Shown piece by piece: positions 1 to 6,621 of a stretch of DNA of 8,738 bases. A program made the translations under genes and the position numbers. The stretch is from Collinsella sp. OM04-5 (GTDB taxonomy: Bacteria > Actinomycetota > Coriobacteriia > Coriobacteriales > Coriobacteriaceae): contig NZ_QSUU01000008.1 of the NCBI RefSeq assembly GCF_003439125.1, forward strand, positions 1 through 8,738. The letters are read 5' to 3'. Position 1 is the stretch's first letter. Every line of letters starts with the position of its first letter. A model generated the notes under the pieces. That model saw nothing but the letters and a program-made list of their open reading frames with translations, searched no databases and had not been told where the DNA came from.

Positions 1-328
1 CGGCGACCGGCTTCCACGACACCGTCACCTCTCCGTCGCCGGTCGCCTCGGCATCGGCCTGGGGGGAAGGAACCAATTTACAAGTTAAATAATCGTCAGA
101 CGTAAAGTTATTCCAACGACCGTTGGCATAAGCCTGAACAAGGAATGTATATGTCTTCCCGTTTTCAAGCCCATCGATTTCATAGGAAGTTCCTGTGCAA
201 TCATACGTATAGGTATTAAACCCACCATCGCTCTTGCGCAGAGCAATTGCATACTTAGATGCATTGGGGACTGAATCCCAGCTCAACTTGATTTTACCGT
301 CATGCATCTCGGAAACCACCGGATCAGG
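1..328 (-). repeat. FN3 repeats of the amidase: one complete, one partial
   Basis: Residues 398-486 (bases 328-71) form a complete FN3 module with the cores LSW, YAIA, NTYTY, CTGTSY, FLVQAY and NGRW. It resembles most closely the last FN3 repeat of the peptidase gene at 7174-7437, which has YAIA, NTYTY, CTGNSY and VVQAY at the same places. A second module starts at about base 70 with the ATGDGEVTVSW strand and is truncated by the window edge. The boundary between the two modules is also the boundary between lower-GC and GC-rich DNA. Confidence 0.85.
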
Positions 329-1519
329 TTTAGCTTCCTTCGAAAGGCCAAACTGGTTAGCAATAGCCAGAGCATCTGCCTGGCCCATTTTTTGAAGGTA
401 TAGCGAATTGGCCAAAAGTCCGGCATCATAACTGTTGTCGATAAAACCATGTTCGACCAAAACTGCAGGAATGCCATATTGGCGACAATTTCTTATGACA
501 GAAAGACTATCGGCGTTGCTGCCGTCAGGATAATAGAGCTGCGTACCGTTTAAATCGTAATAATCATTTTTTGTACCACGGTTAACGAGGCCAACAGATA
601 CAAGCCTGTTTAGAACATCTTGGCCCAGAGACTCTCCGAGTTCATTAAATGAAGAAAACCAACTAGCTTGCCTCGGAATCCAAATTTCCGCTCCGGTGCC
701 ACCGCCTGAATTGATGTGAAAACTCATGAACAAAGATGCGTTGTTGTCTCTTGCAATTTGGGCGCGAGCAATAAGTTCGTTTGTAGTGTTGGCAACGCCA
801 GTAACGGAAGTGTCAGAATCACGTGTCATAATAACTCGAACGCCAGCGTACTTCTGGAGTTCATCGCGGCAATAACGTGCAATTTGCAACGTAAGATCCT
901 TCTCACGAAGACCATTGCCGATGGCGCCGGAATCCCAACCGCCATGACCAGCATCTAAAACAAAGACCCAGCTACGCGCCCGTGCAGAGTTCTCCGAAAT
1001 GACATCAACGGCAGATTCCAACGAATCAAACGAAGCACCTGTGTCGTCAGTAAACACGGACTCAAGCTGATCATCCGAGTCGCCATCAGACAGCAATCGA
1101 TACGGTGCAGCCACTTCACCGGCGCTAAACATCTGATCAGAAATTTCATCAGGAAAAATACGAGTTGCTCCAGAGGCATACTCCACCTTAAGCAAGGAAT
1201 AAACGCCAGCGGCAGAGACGCTCGAAGAGAAAAGATATGTGTTGTCAGCACTGGAAGTGACATCGAATCGGATAAGGGCTTCAGACGCAGTATTTGCACA
1301 ATACAGTGCCACAGGCTCATCCGACGGCGTCCCGTCAAAGCCCAAAGCAACTCTTTGCGCATCTCCGAGGTCAACGTGACTCTTCTCGATATAAATAAAC
1401 GAAAGGTTATCTACATCTGAGCTATCGGCAAAAGCGTTAACGGGATGACCAAGAAAAAGAGAAAGAAGTGACATAGCAAAGATTGCGGTCAACAAATAGC
1501 GCTGGATACTCTTTTGCAT
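1..1519 (-). CDS. Secreted N-acetylmuramoyl-L-alanine amidase (Amidase_3) with C-terminal FN3 repeats; 3' end outside window
   Basis: Predicted zinc amidase that cuts the bond between N-acetylmuramic acid and L-alanine in peptidoglycan, acting outside the membrane. The frame is open for 506 codons and runs off at base 1, so the C-terminus is missing. Residues 1-31 form a signal peptide: basic start, hydrophobic stretch, then an AFA cleavage site before Asp32. Residues 32-185 match nothing I recognise. The Amidase_3 domain spans about 186-392 and has all four expected zinc/catalytic positions: His192 in DAGHGG, Glu206 in REKDLT, His268 in SFHINS and Glu356 in VEHGFID. One complete FN3 repeat follows (about 398-486), then a GC-rich second one that is cut off. 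ATG at 1519 is chosen for its AAGGA Shine-Dalgarno (1526-1530, 6-nt spacer) and the signal peptide. The gene begins only 12 nt after a terminator U-tract. Composition jumps to about 73% GC at base 70, so the 3' end has a different origin from the rest. The amidase call is very secure. Confidence 0.95.
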   Translation of the reverse strand, partial: MQKSIQRYLLTAIFAMSLLSLFLGHPVNAFADSSDVDNLSFIYIEKSHVDLGDAQRVALGFDGTPSDEPVALYCANTASEALIRFDVTSSADNTYLFSSSVSAAGVYSLLKVEYASGATRIFPDEISDQMFSAGEVAAPYRLLSDGDSDDQLESVFTDDTGASFDSLESAVDVISENSARARSWVFVLDAGHGGWDSGAIGNGLREKDLTLQIARYCRDELQKYAGVRVIMTRDSDTSVTGVANTTNELIARAQIARDNNASLFMSFHINSGGGTGAEIWIPRQASWFSSFNELGESLGQDVLNRLVSVGLVNRGTKNDYYDLNGTQLYYPDGSNADSLSVIRNCRQYGIPAVLVEHGFIDNSYDAGLLANSLYLQKMGQADALAIANQFGLSKEAKPDPVVSEMHDGKIKLSWDSVPNASKYAIALRKSDGGFNTYTYDCTGTSYEIDGLENGKTYTFLVQAYANGRWNNFTSDDYLTCKLVPSPQADAEATGDGEVTVSWKPVA

Positions 1520-1525
1520 ATACAG

Positions 1526-1530
1526 TCCTT
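1526..1530 (-). promoter_or_regulatory. Ribosome binding site of the amidase gene
   Basis: AAGGA on the minus strand, 6 nt before the ATG at 1519. It lies directly after the T-rich run of the terminator, so terminator and translation signal are packed together. It fixes the amidase start. Confidence 0.7.
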
Positions 1531-1561
1531 AAAAGAAAAAGGCGGCCAGAAGCCGCCTTTT
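1531..1561 (-). terminator. Intrinsic terminator after wecE
   Basis: On the minus strand the sequence reads AAAAGGCGGC, a 5-nt loop TTCTG, then GCCGCCTTTTTCTTTT. The ten-base arms (1552-1561 and 1537-1546) include a six-pair GC core, and a T-rich tract covers 1540-1531. The hairpin starts 5 bp after the wecE stop codon and closes the cassette operon. The arm on the other strand also ends in TTTT, so it could work weakly in both directions, but no plus-strand gene runs into it. Confidence 0.88.
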
Positions 1562-1566
1562 AATAT

Positions 1567-2703
1567 CTATCGAGTGGCGTAAAAAGAAAGAACAGCGTCA
1601 GCAACATGATGCCTATCGGCATCGCTTAGACCATAGTACATAGGCAACCTGACAAGCCTATTGCTTTCAGAGGTAGTAAACCTGTCTTCCCCGTCAAAAC
1701 GACCAAACATCTTTCCTGCAGGCGCATCATGCAAAGGAATGTAATGGAAAACAGCTTGGACACCATGGTCCTTAAGGTAAGAGATAAAATCACCGCGTTC
1801 CTTAAGATCTTTACACTTGATGTAAAACATATGCGCGTTATGTTCGCAGCCTTCAGGAATATAGGGAAGCTCAATCTTGCCGGCATCTGCAAGCGGCTTT
1901 AAAGACTCCTGATAAAAATGCCAAGTTGAGAGTCGATTCTCATTAATTTCATCAGCATGCTCCAGCTGCGCCCAAAGATAAGCCGCATTCATGTCAGAAG
2001 GCAGGTAGCTCGACCCACGATCAACCCAAGTGTACTTGTCTACTTGACCCCTAAAAAAGCGCTGACGATTAGTCCCTTTTTCGCGAATAATTTCAGCACG
2101 ATCGCAGTAACGCGAGTCGTTAATAGAAAGCGCGCCACCTTCGCCCATCGAATAGTTCTTAGTTTCATGAAAGCTATAGCAACCAAAATGACCAATAGTG
2201 CCGAGAGCCTCACCCTTATAAGAACTCAAAACACCCTGTGCCGCATCTTCAACGACCAACAAGTTGTTGCGTGTAGCGATGTCCATGATTCGATCCATAT
2301 CACATGCAACGCCAGCATAATGCACAGGAACGACAACCTTGGTTTTATCAGTTATCGCCCTCTCAATGGCATCGGGATCAATATTCATTGTGTCAGGGCA
2401 CACGTCAACAAACACCAAAGTGGCGCCGACCATTTGAAATGCCGTAGCAGTAGAAGAGAAAGTGAAGCTAGGCAGAATCACCTCATCACCAGGATGTAGG
2501 TCGCATAAGATTGCTGCAAGCTCAAGCGCGCTCGTACCACTAGTCGTTAGCAGGATCTTATTGGAATTAAAACGGTTCTCGAGCCATTCGCTACATTTTT
2601 TGGTAAAAGGACCATCACCGCAAATCTTACGATTGACAGCGCAGGCCTCTCGAACATATTCCATTTCCGTGCCCACATAAGGCGGGAGATTAAAATTGAT
2701 CAT
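1567..2703 (-). CDS. wecE: dTDP-4-amino-4,6-dideoxygalactose transaminase (WecE/RffA type)
   Basis: PLP-dependent sugar aminotransferase of the DegT/DnrJ/EryC1 fold. The family member WecE transfers an amino group from glutamate to C4 of dTDP-4-keto-6-deoxyglucose, giving dTDP-Fuc4N, in the cytoplasm. The 378 residues match the family length. Seen in the sequence: TSGTSALE phosphate-binding region (54-61), VVEDAAQG with Asp153 and Gln156 contacting PLP, and SFHETKNYS with the Schiff-base Lys182. The blocks VPVHYAGVACDMD and FFRGQVDKYTW are, from memory, nearly the same as in enterobacterial WecE. The ATG at 2703 gives the family's own N-terminus (MINFNLPP) and has a GGAG site; the 20-residue extension possible from 2763 lies inside the upstream gene and does not fit the family. 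The start overlaps the upstream stop as ATGA, indicating translational coupling. It is the last gene before the terminator. The exact sugar isomer is inferred from similarity only. Confidence 0.95.
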   Translation of the reverse strand: MINFNLPPYVGTEMEYVREACAVNRKICGDGPFTKKCSEWLENRFNSNKILLTTSGTSALELAAILCDLHPGDEVILPSFTFSSTATAFQMVGATLVFVDVCPDTMNIDPDAIERAITDKTKVVVPVHYAGVACDMDRIMDIATRNNLLVVEDAAQGVLSSYKGEALGTIGHFGCYSFHETKNYSMGEGGALSINDSRYCDRAEIIREKGTNRQRFFRGQVDKYTWVDRGSSYLPSDMNAAYLWAQLEHADEINENRLSTWHFYQESLKPLADAGKIELPYIPEGCEHNAHMFYIKCKDLKERGDFISYLKDHGVQAVFHYIPLHDAPAGKMFGRFDGEDRFTTSESNRLVRLPMYYGLSDADRHHVADAVLSFYATR

Positions 2704-3050
2704 ATAGCAGCTCCAAATGAATATAGTCCGATACCAAGCAAAATAAGAAGCAGTGAAATCCACTTCCGTCGAGACATTTTCTCATGAAAAATCGTAATAC
2801 CGAATATTGTCACATATATGTAGCTGGTGGCTTCCAACAACGGACCCATGGAAAGGGGAATCCCTTTATAAGCAAAAATCGAAAGAAAGGTCGTACAAAC
2901 GAAAAGGAAGTAAGCGCAAATCACTAGAGGGTTCAGATACTCTCGAACCCTGCTGTCATACGTCTTAAGAGCAGCCTTCTTTAGCATTACTTGAGATATT
3001 GCACTAATAAAAACACCGAGGAGAAGAAGCAAGGCATATCGAAAATCCAC
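2700..3050 (-). CDS. Small four-helix EamA/SMR-type membrane protein, putative flippase subunit B
   Basis: A 116-residue membrane protein of the drug/metabolite transporter superfamily. Four hydrophobic segments are visible at about 5-24, 39-60, 68-89 and 96-115. The SQVMLKKAAL motif closing helix 1 and the FHEKMSRRKWI loop before helix 4 are typical of EamA/EmrE-like half-size proteins. Glu73 sits inside helix 3, which is unusual in a membrane segment and may be functional. The start is GTG at 3050, supported by a perfect AGGAGG 8 nt upstream. The gene follows a second protein of the same size by 12 nt and overlaps wecE by 4 nt. Paired half-size proteins beside a polyprenyl-phosphate glycosyltransferase recall ArnE/ArnF, which flip undecaprenyl-phosphate-aminoarabinose. 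The flippase role is an inference from context; drug export cannot be excluded by sequence alone. Confidence 0.85.
   Translation of the reverse strand: MDFRYALLLLLGVFISAISQVMLKKAALKTYDSRVREYLNPLVICAYFLFVCTTFLSIFAYKGIPLSMGPLLEATSYIYVTIFGITIFHEKMSRRKWISLLLILLGIGLYSFGAAI
2711..2714 (-). promoter_or_regulatory. Ribosome binding site deciding the wecE start
   Basis: GGAG on the minus strand, 7 nt before the ATG at 2703. It supports this start over the in-frame codon at 2763, and it lies within the last codons of the upstream membrane-protein gene. Confidence 0.65.
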
Positions 3051-3058
3051 AGCACTTC

Positions 3059-3064
3059 CCTCCT
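3059..3064 (-). promoter_or_regulatory. Consensus ribosome binding site overlapping a stop codon
   Basis: Perfect AGGAGG on the minus strand, 8 nt before the GTG start at 3050. It overlaps the TAG stop of the preceding gene (3065-3063), so ribosomes finishing one subunit would be placed to start the next. It justifies the non-ATG start. Confidence 0.8.
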
Positions 3065-3413
3065 AAGCAGCATCGGAATCTGAAGAGGCAAACAAAGCCA
3101 CGCCAATTAATACAATAATGCCTCCGGCAACCTGAAGAAAGCCAAGCTGCTCCTTAAAGACAATTACACCCCATACCATGCCCCATACAACTGTAACGGC
3201 GCGATTGGCATAGGCTGTCGTTAATGGCAGTCGTTTAATAATTTGTTGCCAGCAAATAGCATAAATGCCAAGTAGCATGATAATTCCGGCATAGCAGACA
3301 CAAAAACCGAAAGATAGAAAAGGATAGCCTGCCGCAAACTTACTTAAGATACCGCTACAGGAATACAAAACCAATAGCAGATGAAGCGCTAAGAAAACGC
3401 GTCCATTTTTCAA
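3063..3413 (-). CDS. Small four-helix EamA/SMR-type membrane protein, putative flippase subunit A
   Basis: Also 116 residues, with hydrophobic segments at about 6-27, 33-55, 66-86 and 92-110. The stretch LPLTTAYANRAVTVVWGMVW followed by VFKEQL is the helix 3 to loop signature of SMR/EamA proteins; a polar, acidic tail (SSDSDAA) ends the protein. It is clearly related in layout to the next gene but not a copy of it, which fits an unequal heterodimer such as ArnE/ArnF. The start appears to be TTG at 3413, 3 nt after the ATP-grasp stop; a GAGG run about 10 nt upstream could serve as its site. The ATG at 3406 is out of frame. The likely job, from its neighbours, is moving a polyprenyl-phosphate-linked sugar across the membrane. 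Confidence 0.82.
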   Translation of the reverse strand: MKNGRVFLALHLLLVLYSCSGILSKFAAGYPFLSFGFCVCYAGIIMLLGIYAICWQQIIKRLPLTTAYANRAVTVVWGMVWGVIVFKEQLGFLQVAGGIIVLIGVALFASSDSDAA

Positions 3414-3416
3414 TTT

Positions 3417-4565
3417 CTATACGCCTCGCTTCGGCAAGTACTTTTCCAAATTATCAATCGAATCTGAAGTCAGGATATAGAAGCCGTATCTGCTGCCGCT
3501 ATCGACAATTTCATGCTCCATGTCATTGTCCACAGAACTTCGCTCGACTCTCACATGCCTATCGCATTCTGCTTGTCGAAGCATCGCTAAGTCTTCGCCA
3601 TCAAAAATAAATCGAATCATGGCGCATTCAGGATGCTCAGAGACACTCAGGTCGGGCTCACGCCCAGTAGCAACAGAAATTACTGCACCCAAGAAATCAA
3701 CTCCCGTTGAGAGTTCCACGAGATCGCTGCCGATACAGTCGCCACCCATGCGGCTACCAATTTCGACAATACGAATATCCTCATTCTCATTAACCAAAAT
3801 CTCTGAATGAGAAGCGCCGAATTCAACTCCCAAAGAATCTAGGGCGTGAGAAACAACTTCAATGATTTTGGAACGTAAAGAATCTGAAACGGGTGCAGGC
3901 TGTAAGTGACCAGTTTCAATGAAATGCGGAGCTCCAGTTGTGTATTTCCTCGTCAGTGCAAGAAAGTGATGCTCACCTTTCCAAGAAACAAATTCAACAC
4001 TAAATTCAATGCCAGTAAAAAACTCTTCAACGACACATGCCTTAGAAAAGGAAACATTGATTGCAGCGCGGACGGCATCCTCAAGTCCTTCTGAAGACTG
4101 AAGCTTAGTGATGCAACGACTACCAGACCTGTCAACAGGCTTTACGATTATTGGATAAGTGAGATCTAAACCATCAATATCAGTAAGGTCGGTCACCTGG
4201 TAGCTTTTAGGAGAAGGGTCTCCATTTTTGAAAAAGGCTTCACGCATTAAGTGCTTATTTGTGGATACGTCGATGCAGTCAACTGAATTGGCACACAGAC
4301 CGAGCTTGTCGGCAACCTTAGAAACAGTAATGTTGCCGAGATCCGTACCGATAGAACAAATGCCGTCAATACCGATAGAGCTACACTTCTCAGCAATTTG
4401 ATCGATTTCGGTAATACTAATAGGATAGAAATAGTCAGCAGTGCGCTCGCCAATATCGCCGCATTCCCATGCGAAGACATGCGTTTCGAAGCCAAGTTGT
4501 TTGGCCTTAAGAATCAATGGATTTTGAAAATCAGACGCACCGATAATAGCGAGCTTTTTCGACAT
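3417..4565 (-). CDS. ATP-grasp ligase, putative amino-sugar modifying enzyme
   Basis: A 382-residue cytoplasmic ATP-grasp enzyme. Such enzymes activate a carboxylate with ATP as acyl phosphate and join it to an amine or thiol. An N-terminal Rossmann-like domain (1-95) begins LAIIGASDFQNP. The central ATP-grasp core carries the glycine loop IIVKPVDRSGSR (139-150, Lys142), the adenine-hinge acidic pair in VVEEFF (Glu180, Glu181), and metal-binding Glu255 in SHSEI and Glu268 in VEIGSRMGGD. Residues 310-382 form a biotin-carboxylase-like C-terminal lobe. ATG at 4565 has a GGGAGAAG site 5 to 8 nt upstream; an alternative TTG at 4580 lies inside the upstream gene. It is 2 nt after the epimerase stop. 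Sitting between sugar-modifying enzymes and a sugar aminotransferase, it may attach an amino acid or another acid to the 4-amino group. That substrate is inferred; the ATP-grasp assignment is secure. Confidence 0.9.
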   Translation of the reverse strand: MSKKLAIIGASDFQNPLILKAKQLGFETHVFAWECGDIGERTADYFYPISITEIDQIAEKCSSIGIDGICSIGTDLGNITVSKVADKLGLCANSVDCIDVSTNKHLMREAFFKNGDPSPKSYQVTDLTDIDGLDLTYPIIVKPVDRSGSRCITKLQSSEGLEDAVRAAINVSFSKACVVEEFFTGIEFSVEFVSWKGEHHFLALTRKYTTGAPHFIETGHLQPAPVSDSLRSKIIEVVSHALDSLGVEFGASHSEILVNENEDIRIVEIGSRMGGDCIGSDLVELSTGVDFLGAVISVATGREPDLSVSEHPECAMIRFIFDGEDLAMLRQAECDRHVRVERSSVDNDMEHEIVDSGSRYGFYILTSDSIDNLEKYLPKRGV

Positions 4566-4567
4566 CT

Positions 4568-5590
4568 TTACTTCTCCCAATTGGCCGAAGAGTTCTTTTC
4601 GAAATCATTCCAGCGGCCGCTTTCCATCTCAGCCTTATAATCGAGCATCATCGAATAATAGTCTCTATAAGCTGGAACAAAACCGAAATCACGCTCAGCC
4701 TTACTCATATCGAACAAAAATGAAGGGGTGTTGTTCTTGAGCTCCGGCCTGTAAACGATTTTCGATTTAGAGCTGTCGCCAAATACCTCGATAACTGCAC
4801 GAGCCTGATCTTCAAGCTCCAAAGGAACCCCGCTTGTCATGTTATAAAGCCCATGCGTTGAATCGCTTTCCAAAGCCATTCGATATGCCCGAGCAACATC
4901 CTTCACATAGATAATGTCTCTTGAGATATGAGGGTCTCCCCATATCTCAAGGTTCTGTCCGGACGCGGCCTTTTCGATCCAGACTTGGATAGCAGACTTG
5001 TACGGCTTACCATCAACTAAGATTGTGCCATGAGGTCCAACGCCGTAAACCGGAGGAAAACGGAACACTGCCCCCTGAAGACCATGTTGCTGCGAATAAT
5101 ACTCAATCAAATCGTTGGCAGCATTCTTCGTGATGGTATAGACAGCGTGGTCACCAGTAAAGGAGAAATTCCTGGGCTCATCCTCAGTAATGGCATAGTC
5201 CTTTCTCCATGCCCCAGAGACATCACCATAAGTAGTGGCGGAAATTATCTTCTTGATGCCATTCGTCCTGCAATACTCGAGCACGTTCACTGTGCCCATA
5301 GTATTCACTCTAACGTAATCGATGGCATTCTCTTCGTTAACCAAATCAGCAGTTGCATTGGCAGGAAGCAAACCAGCTAGAAGAATTACGCCCTCGACGT
5401 TATCAGCAGGGAGTTTTGAAAAATCTTCAGGCTTAGTAATATCGAGACTAATAAACTCGGCACCCATGTCTTCAAGGAAAGGACGAAGTCGTTCATTCCT
5501 ACCGGTAGCAATAACTTGTTTGCCTGATTTGACAAGCTCGTCAACGGTATACATACCGATAAAACTGGTTGCTCCAATAACAATTACCAT
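4568..5590 (-). CDS. NAD-dependent epimerase/dehydratase family protein (extended SDR), nucleotide-sugar enzyme
   Basis: A 340-residue extended short-chain dehydrogenase/reductase acting on a nucleotide sugar. The N-terminal Rossmann fold has the NAD(P)-binding glycine motif GATSFIG (6-12). Asp50 in SLDIT fits the position that precedes the next strand of the cofactor site. Ser117/Thr119-Thr120 and YTITK (Tyr151, Lys155) make up the catalytic set. RFPPVYGVGPHG (177-188) and SRDIIYVKDVARA (223-235) are the usual substrate-side landmarks. Start ATG 5590 follows the glycosyltransferase stop by 3 nt, with AGGA about 10 nt upstream. In this operon it could be a C4 reductase or an epimerase that shapes the deoxysugar, or act on the polyprenyl-linked product. 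Sequence alone does not say which reaction or which sugar. Confidence 0.92.
   Translation of the reverse strand: MVIVIGATSFIGMYTVDELVKSGKQVIATGRNERLRPFLEDMGAEFISLDITKPEDFSKLPADNVEGVILLAGLLPANATADLVNEENAIDYVRVNTMGTVNVLEYCRTNGIKKIISATTYGDVSGAWRKDYAITEDEPRNFSFTGDHAVYTITKNAANDLIEYYSQQHGLQGAVFRFPPVYGVGPHGTILVDGKPYKSAIQVWIEKAASGQNLEIWGDPHISRDIIYVKDVARAYRMALESDSTHGLYNMTSGVPLELEDQARAVIEVFGDSSKSKIVYRPELKNNTPSFLFDMSKAERDFGFVPAYRDYYSMMLDYKAEMESGRWNDFEKNSSANWEK
4571..4578 (-). promoter_or_regulatory. Ribosome binding site deciding the ATP-grasp start
   Basis: GGGAGAAG on the minus strand, with the GGAG core 8 nt before the ATG at 4565. It lies in the last codons of the epimerase gene and favours this ATG over the in-frame TTG at 4580. 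Confidence 0.65.
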
Positions 5591-5593
5591 AGC

Positions 5594-6523
5594 TTACTCA
5601 TCCTTTCCATTGCACTCTTTTTCAATCACATACAGAGGTCTATTTTTAACCTCAGTAAAAATATTGCCGACGTACAGTCCAACGATTCCAATTGCAGACA
5701 AAATGAGACCACCCATAAAAAAGATGGAACAAAGAAGGCTAGTCCATCCAACTTGAATTCCTGGAACACAGATTTTTTGAACTATCGCTGCAATTAGAAC
5801 AAGCAAGGCAACGAAGGACATTGCAAAGCCAACGTTAACCGCAAATTTCAAAGGCTTATTAGACTGGGCGGTAATAAGCTCAAACGCCATATTAAGCTTT
5901 TTCCTAAAACTATAGGAAGACTCACCAGCAAAGCGTTCATCGCCAACTATCTCTATCGCAGTTTGCCTAAACCCAAGCCACTTAATAAACATCGTGTATC
6001 CACGGTTATGTTCACGCATTGAACAATACTGAGAAATTACCGCGCGACGAGCAATACTGAAGTTGCAAAGTGAAGGATCATAACTACCGTCAGTAAAATA
6101 CTCATACACTTTATAAAAAGCTCGAGACAACGCCATGGTCAAAGCGCTATCTTTTCGCTCTACCCTTTTTGCAAAAACGACATCGAAGCCCTCCAGAGCT
6201 TTATTATAGAGCTGGGGAATGGCCTCAGGCCTATCCTGGAGGTCGCAATCCATTACGACAACCCAATCACCATGGCAACAGTCAAGACCCGCAGTGATCG
6301 CACGAATTTGGCCAAAATTACGAGCAAGCTTGATTCCATACACACGTTCATCAGCGTCGCATATCGACTGCACAACAGACCACGAATCATATGGATCGTG
6401 GTCGTCAACAAGAACGAGCTCGAAAGACGCCTCCATCTTTTCAAAAACATCAACGATTCGCTTATGCAGTTCGGGCAGCGCCTCTTTACAACCATAAACT
6501 GGAATTACAACAGAGAAATCCAT
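5594..6523 (-). CDS. GT2-family polyprenyl-phosphate glycosyltransferase (ArnC/GtrB/DPM1-like)
   Basis: A 309-residue membrane-anchored family 2 glycosyltransferase. Such enzymes move a sugar from a nucleotide donor to undecaprenyl phosphate on the inner face of the membrane. The catalytic domain starts at once with SVVIPVYG (4-11), followed by LVLVDDHDP (37-44), LARNFGQ (66-72) and the metal-binding MDCDLQDRPE (91-100). RGYTMFIKWLGF (174-185) is the typical acceptor-side block of the ArnC/GtrB group. Two transmembrane helices follow, at about 227-249 and 260-285, then a short basic/acidic tail; this is the standard layout and length of the group. ATG at 6523 has TAAGG 6 nt upstream. It is the first gene of the cassette, behind a candidate promoter. 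In context it probably loads the sugar made by the following genes. The donor sugar is not determined by the sequence. Confidence 0.94.
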   Translation of the reverse strand: MDFSVVIPVYGCKEALPELHKRIVDVFEKMEASFELVLVDDHDPYDSWSVVQSICDADERVYGIKLARNFGQIRAITAGLDCCHGDWVVVMDCDLQDRPEAIPQLYNKALEGFDVVFAKRVERKDSALTMALSRAFYKVYEYFTDGSYDPSLCNFSIARRAVISQYCSMREHNRGYTMFIKWLGFRQTAIEIVGDERFAGESSYSFRKKLNMAFELITAQSNKPLKFAVNVGFAMSFVALLVLIAAIVQKICVPGIQVGWTSLLCSIFFMGGLILSAIGIVGLYVGNIFTEVKNRPLYVIEKECNGKDE

Positions 6524-6556
6524 AACTAGCCTTAGATTGAGTTTAATAACTTACTC

Positions 6557-6585
6557 ATGATGCATTCGATTAAGCCAACCGTCAA
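6557..6585 (-). promoter_or_regulatory. Candidate sigma-70-type promoter of the glycan cassette
   Basis: In the 98-bp gap upstream of the glycosyltransferase, the minus strand has TTGACG (6585-6580; five of six consensus bases), a 17-bp spacer, and CATCAT (6562-6557; four of six). Transcription would start near 6550, leaving a leader of about 27 nt before the ATG at 6523. The -10 box is poor, so the call is tentative. I see no clear terminator for the upstream peptidase gene in this gap, so readthrough is also possible. Confidence 0.4.
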
Positions 6586-6621
6586 ATCATAGTGAAGGCA
6601 ATCATCAAACGAACGCCGGGC

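Noticed and set aside
955..1374. Minus-strand open frame of 139 codons
   Set aside because: It is out of frame with the amidase gene, which has signal peptide and zinc ligands in the same DNA.
1520..1600. Amidase promoter with a TATTAA box near the wecE stop
   Set aside because: No acceptable -35 box at the right distance, and the transcript would start before the terminator hairpin.
1957..2499. Plus-strand open frame of 180 codons
   Set aside because: It lies entirely opposite wecE, whose catalytic motifs are intact; the translation is rich in Arg, Ser and Ile with no recognisable domain.
2704..2763. Upstream start giving WecE 20 extra residues
   Set aside because: The extension is not family-like and lies within the upstream membrane-protein gene; the ATG at 2703 has a GGAG site and gives the usual WecE N-terminus.
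5322..5756. Plus-strand open frame of 144 codons
   Set aside because: It spans the junction of the epimerase and glycosyltransferase genes on the other strand; low-complexity Ser/Thr/Ile composition suggests an antisense shadow.
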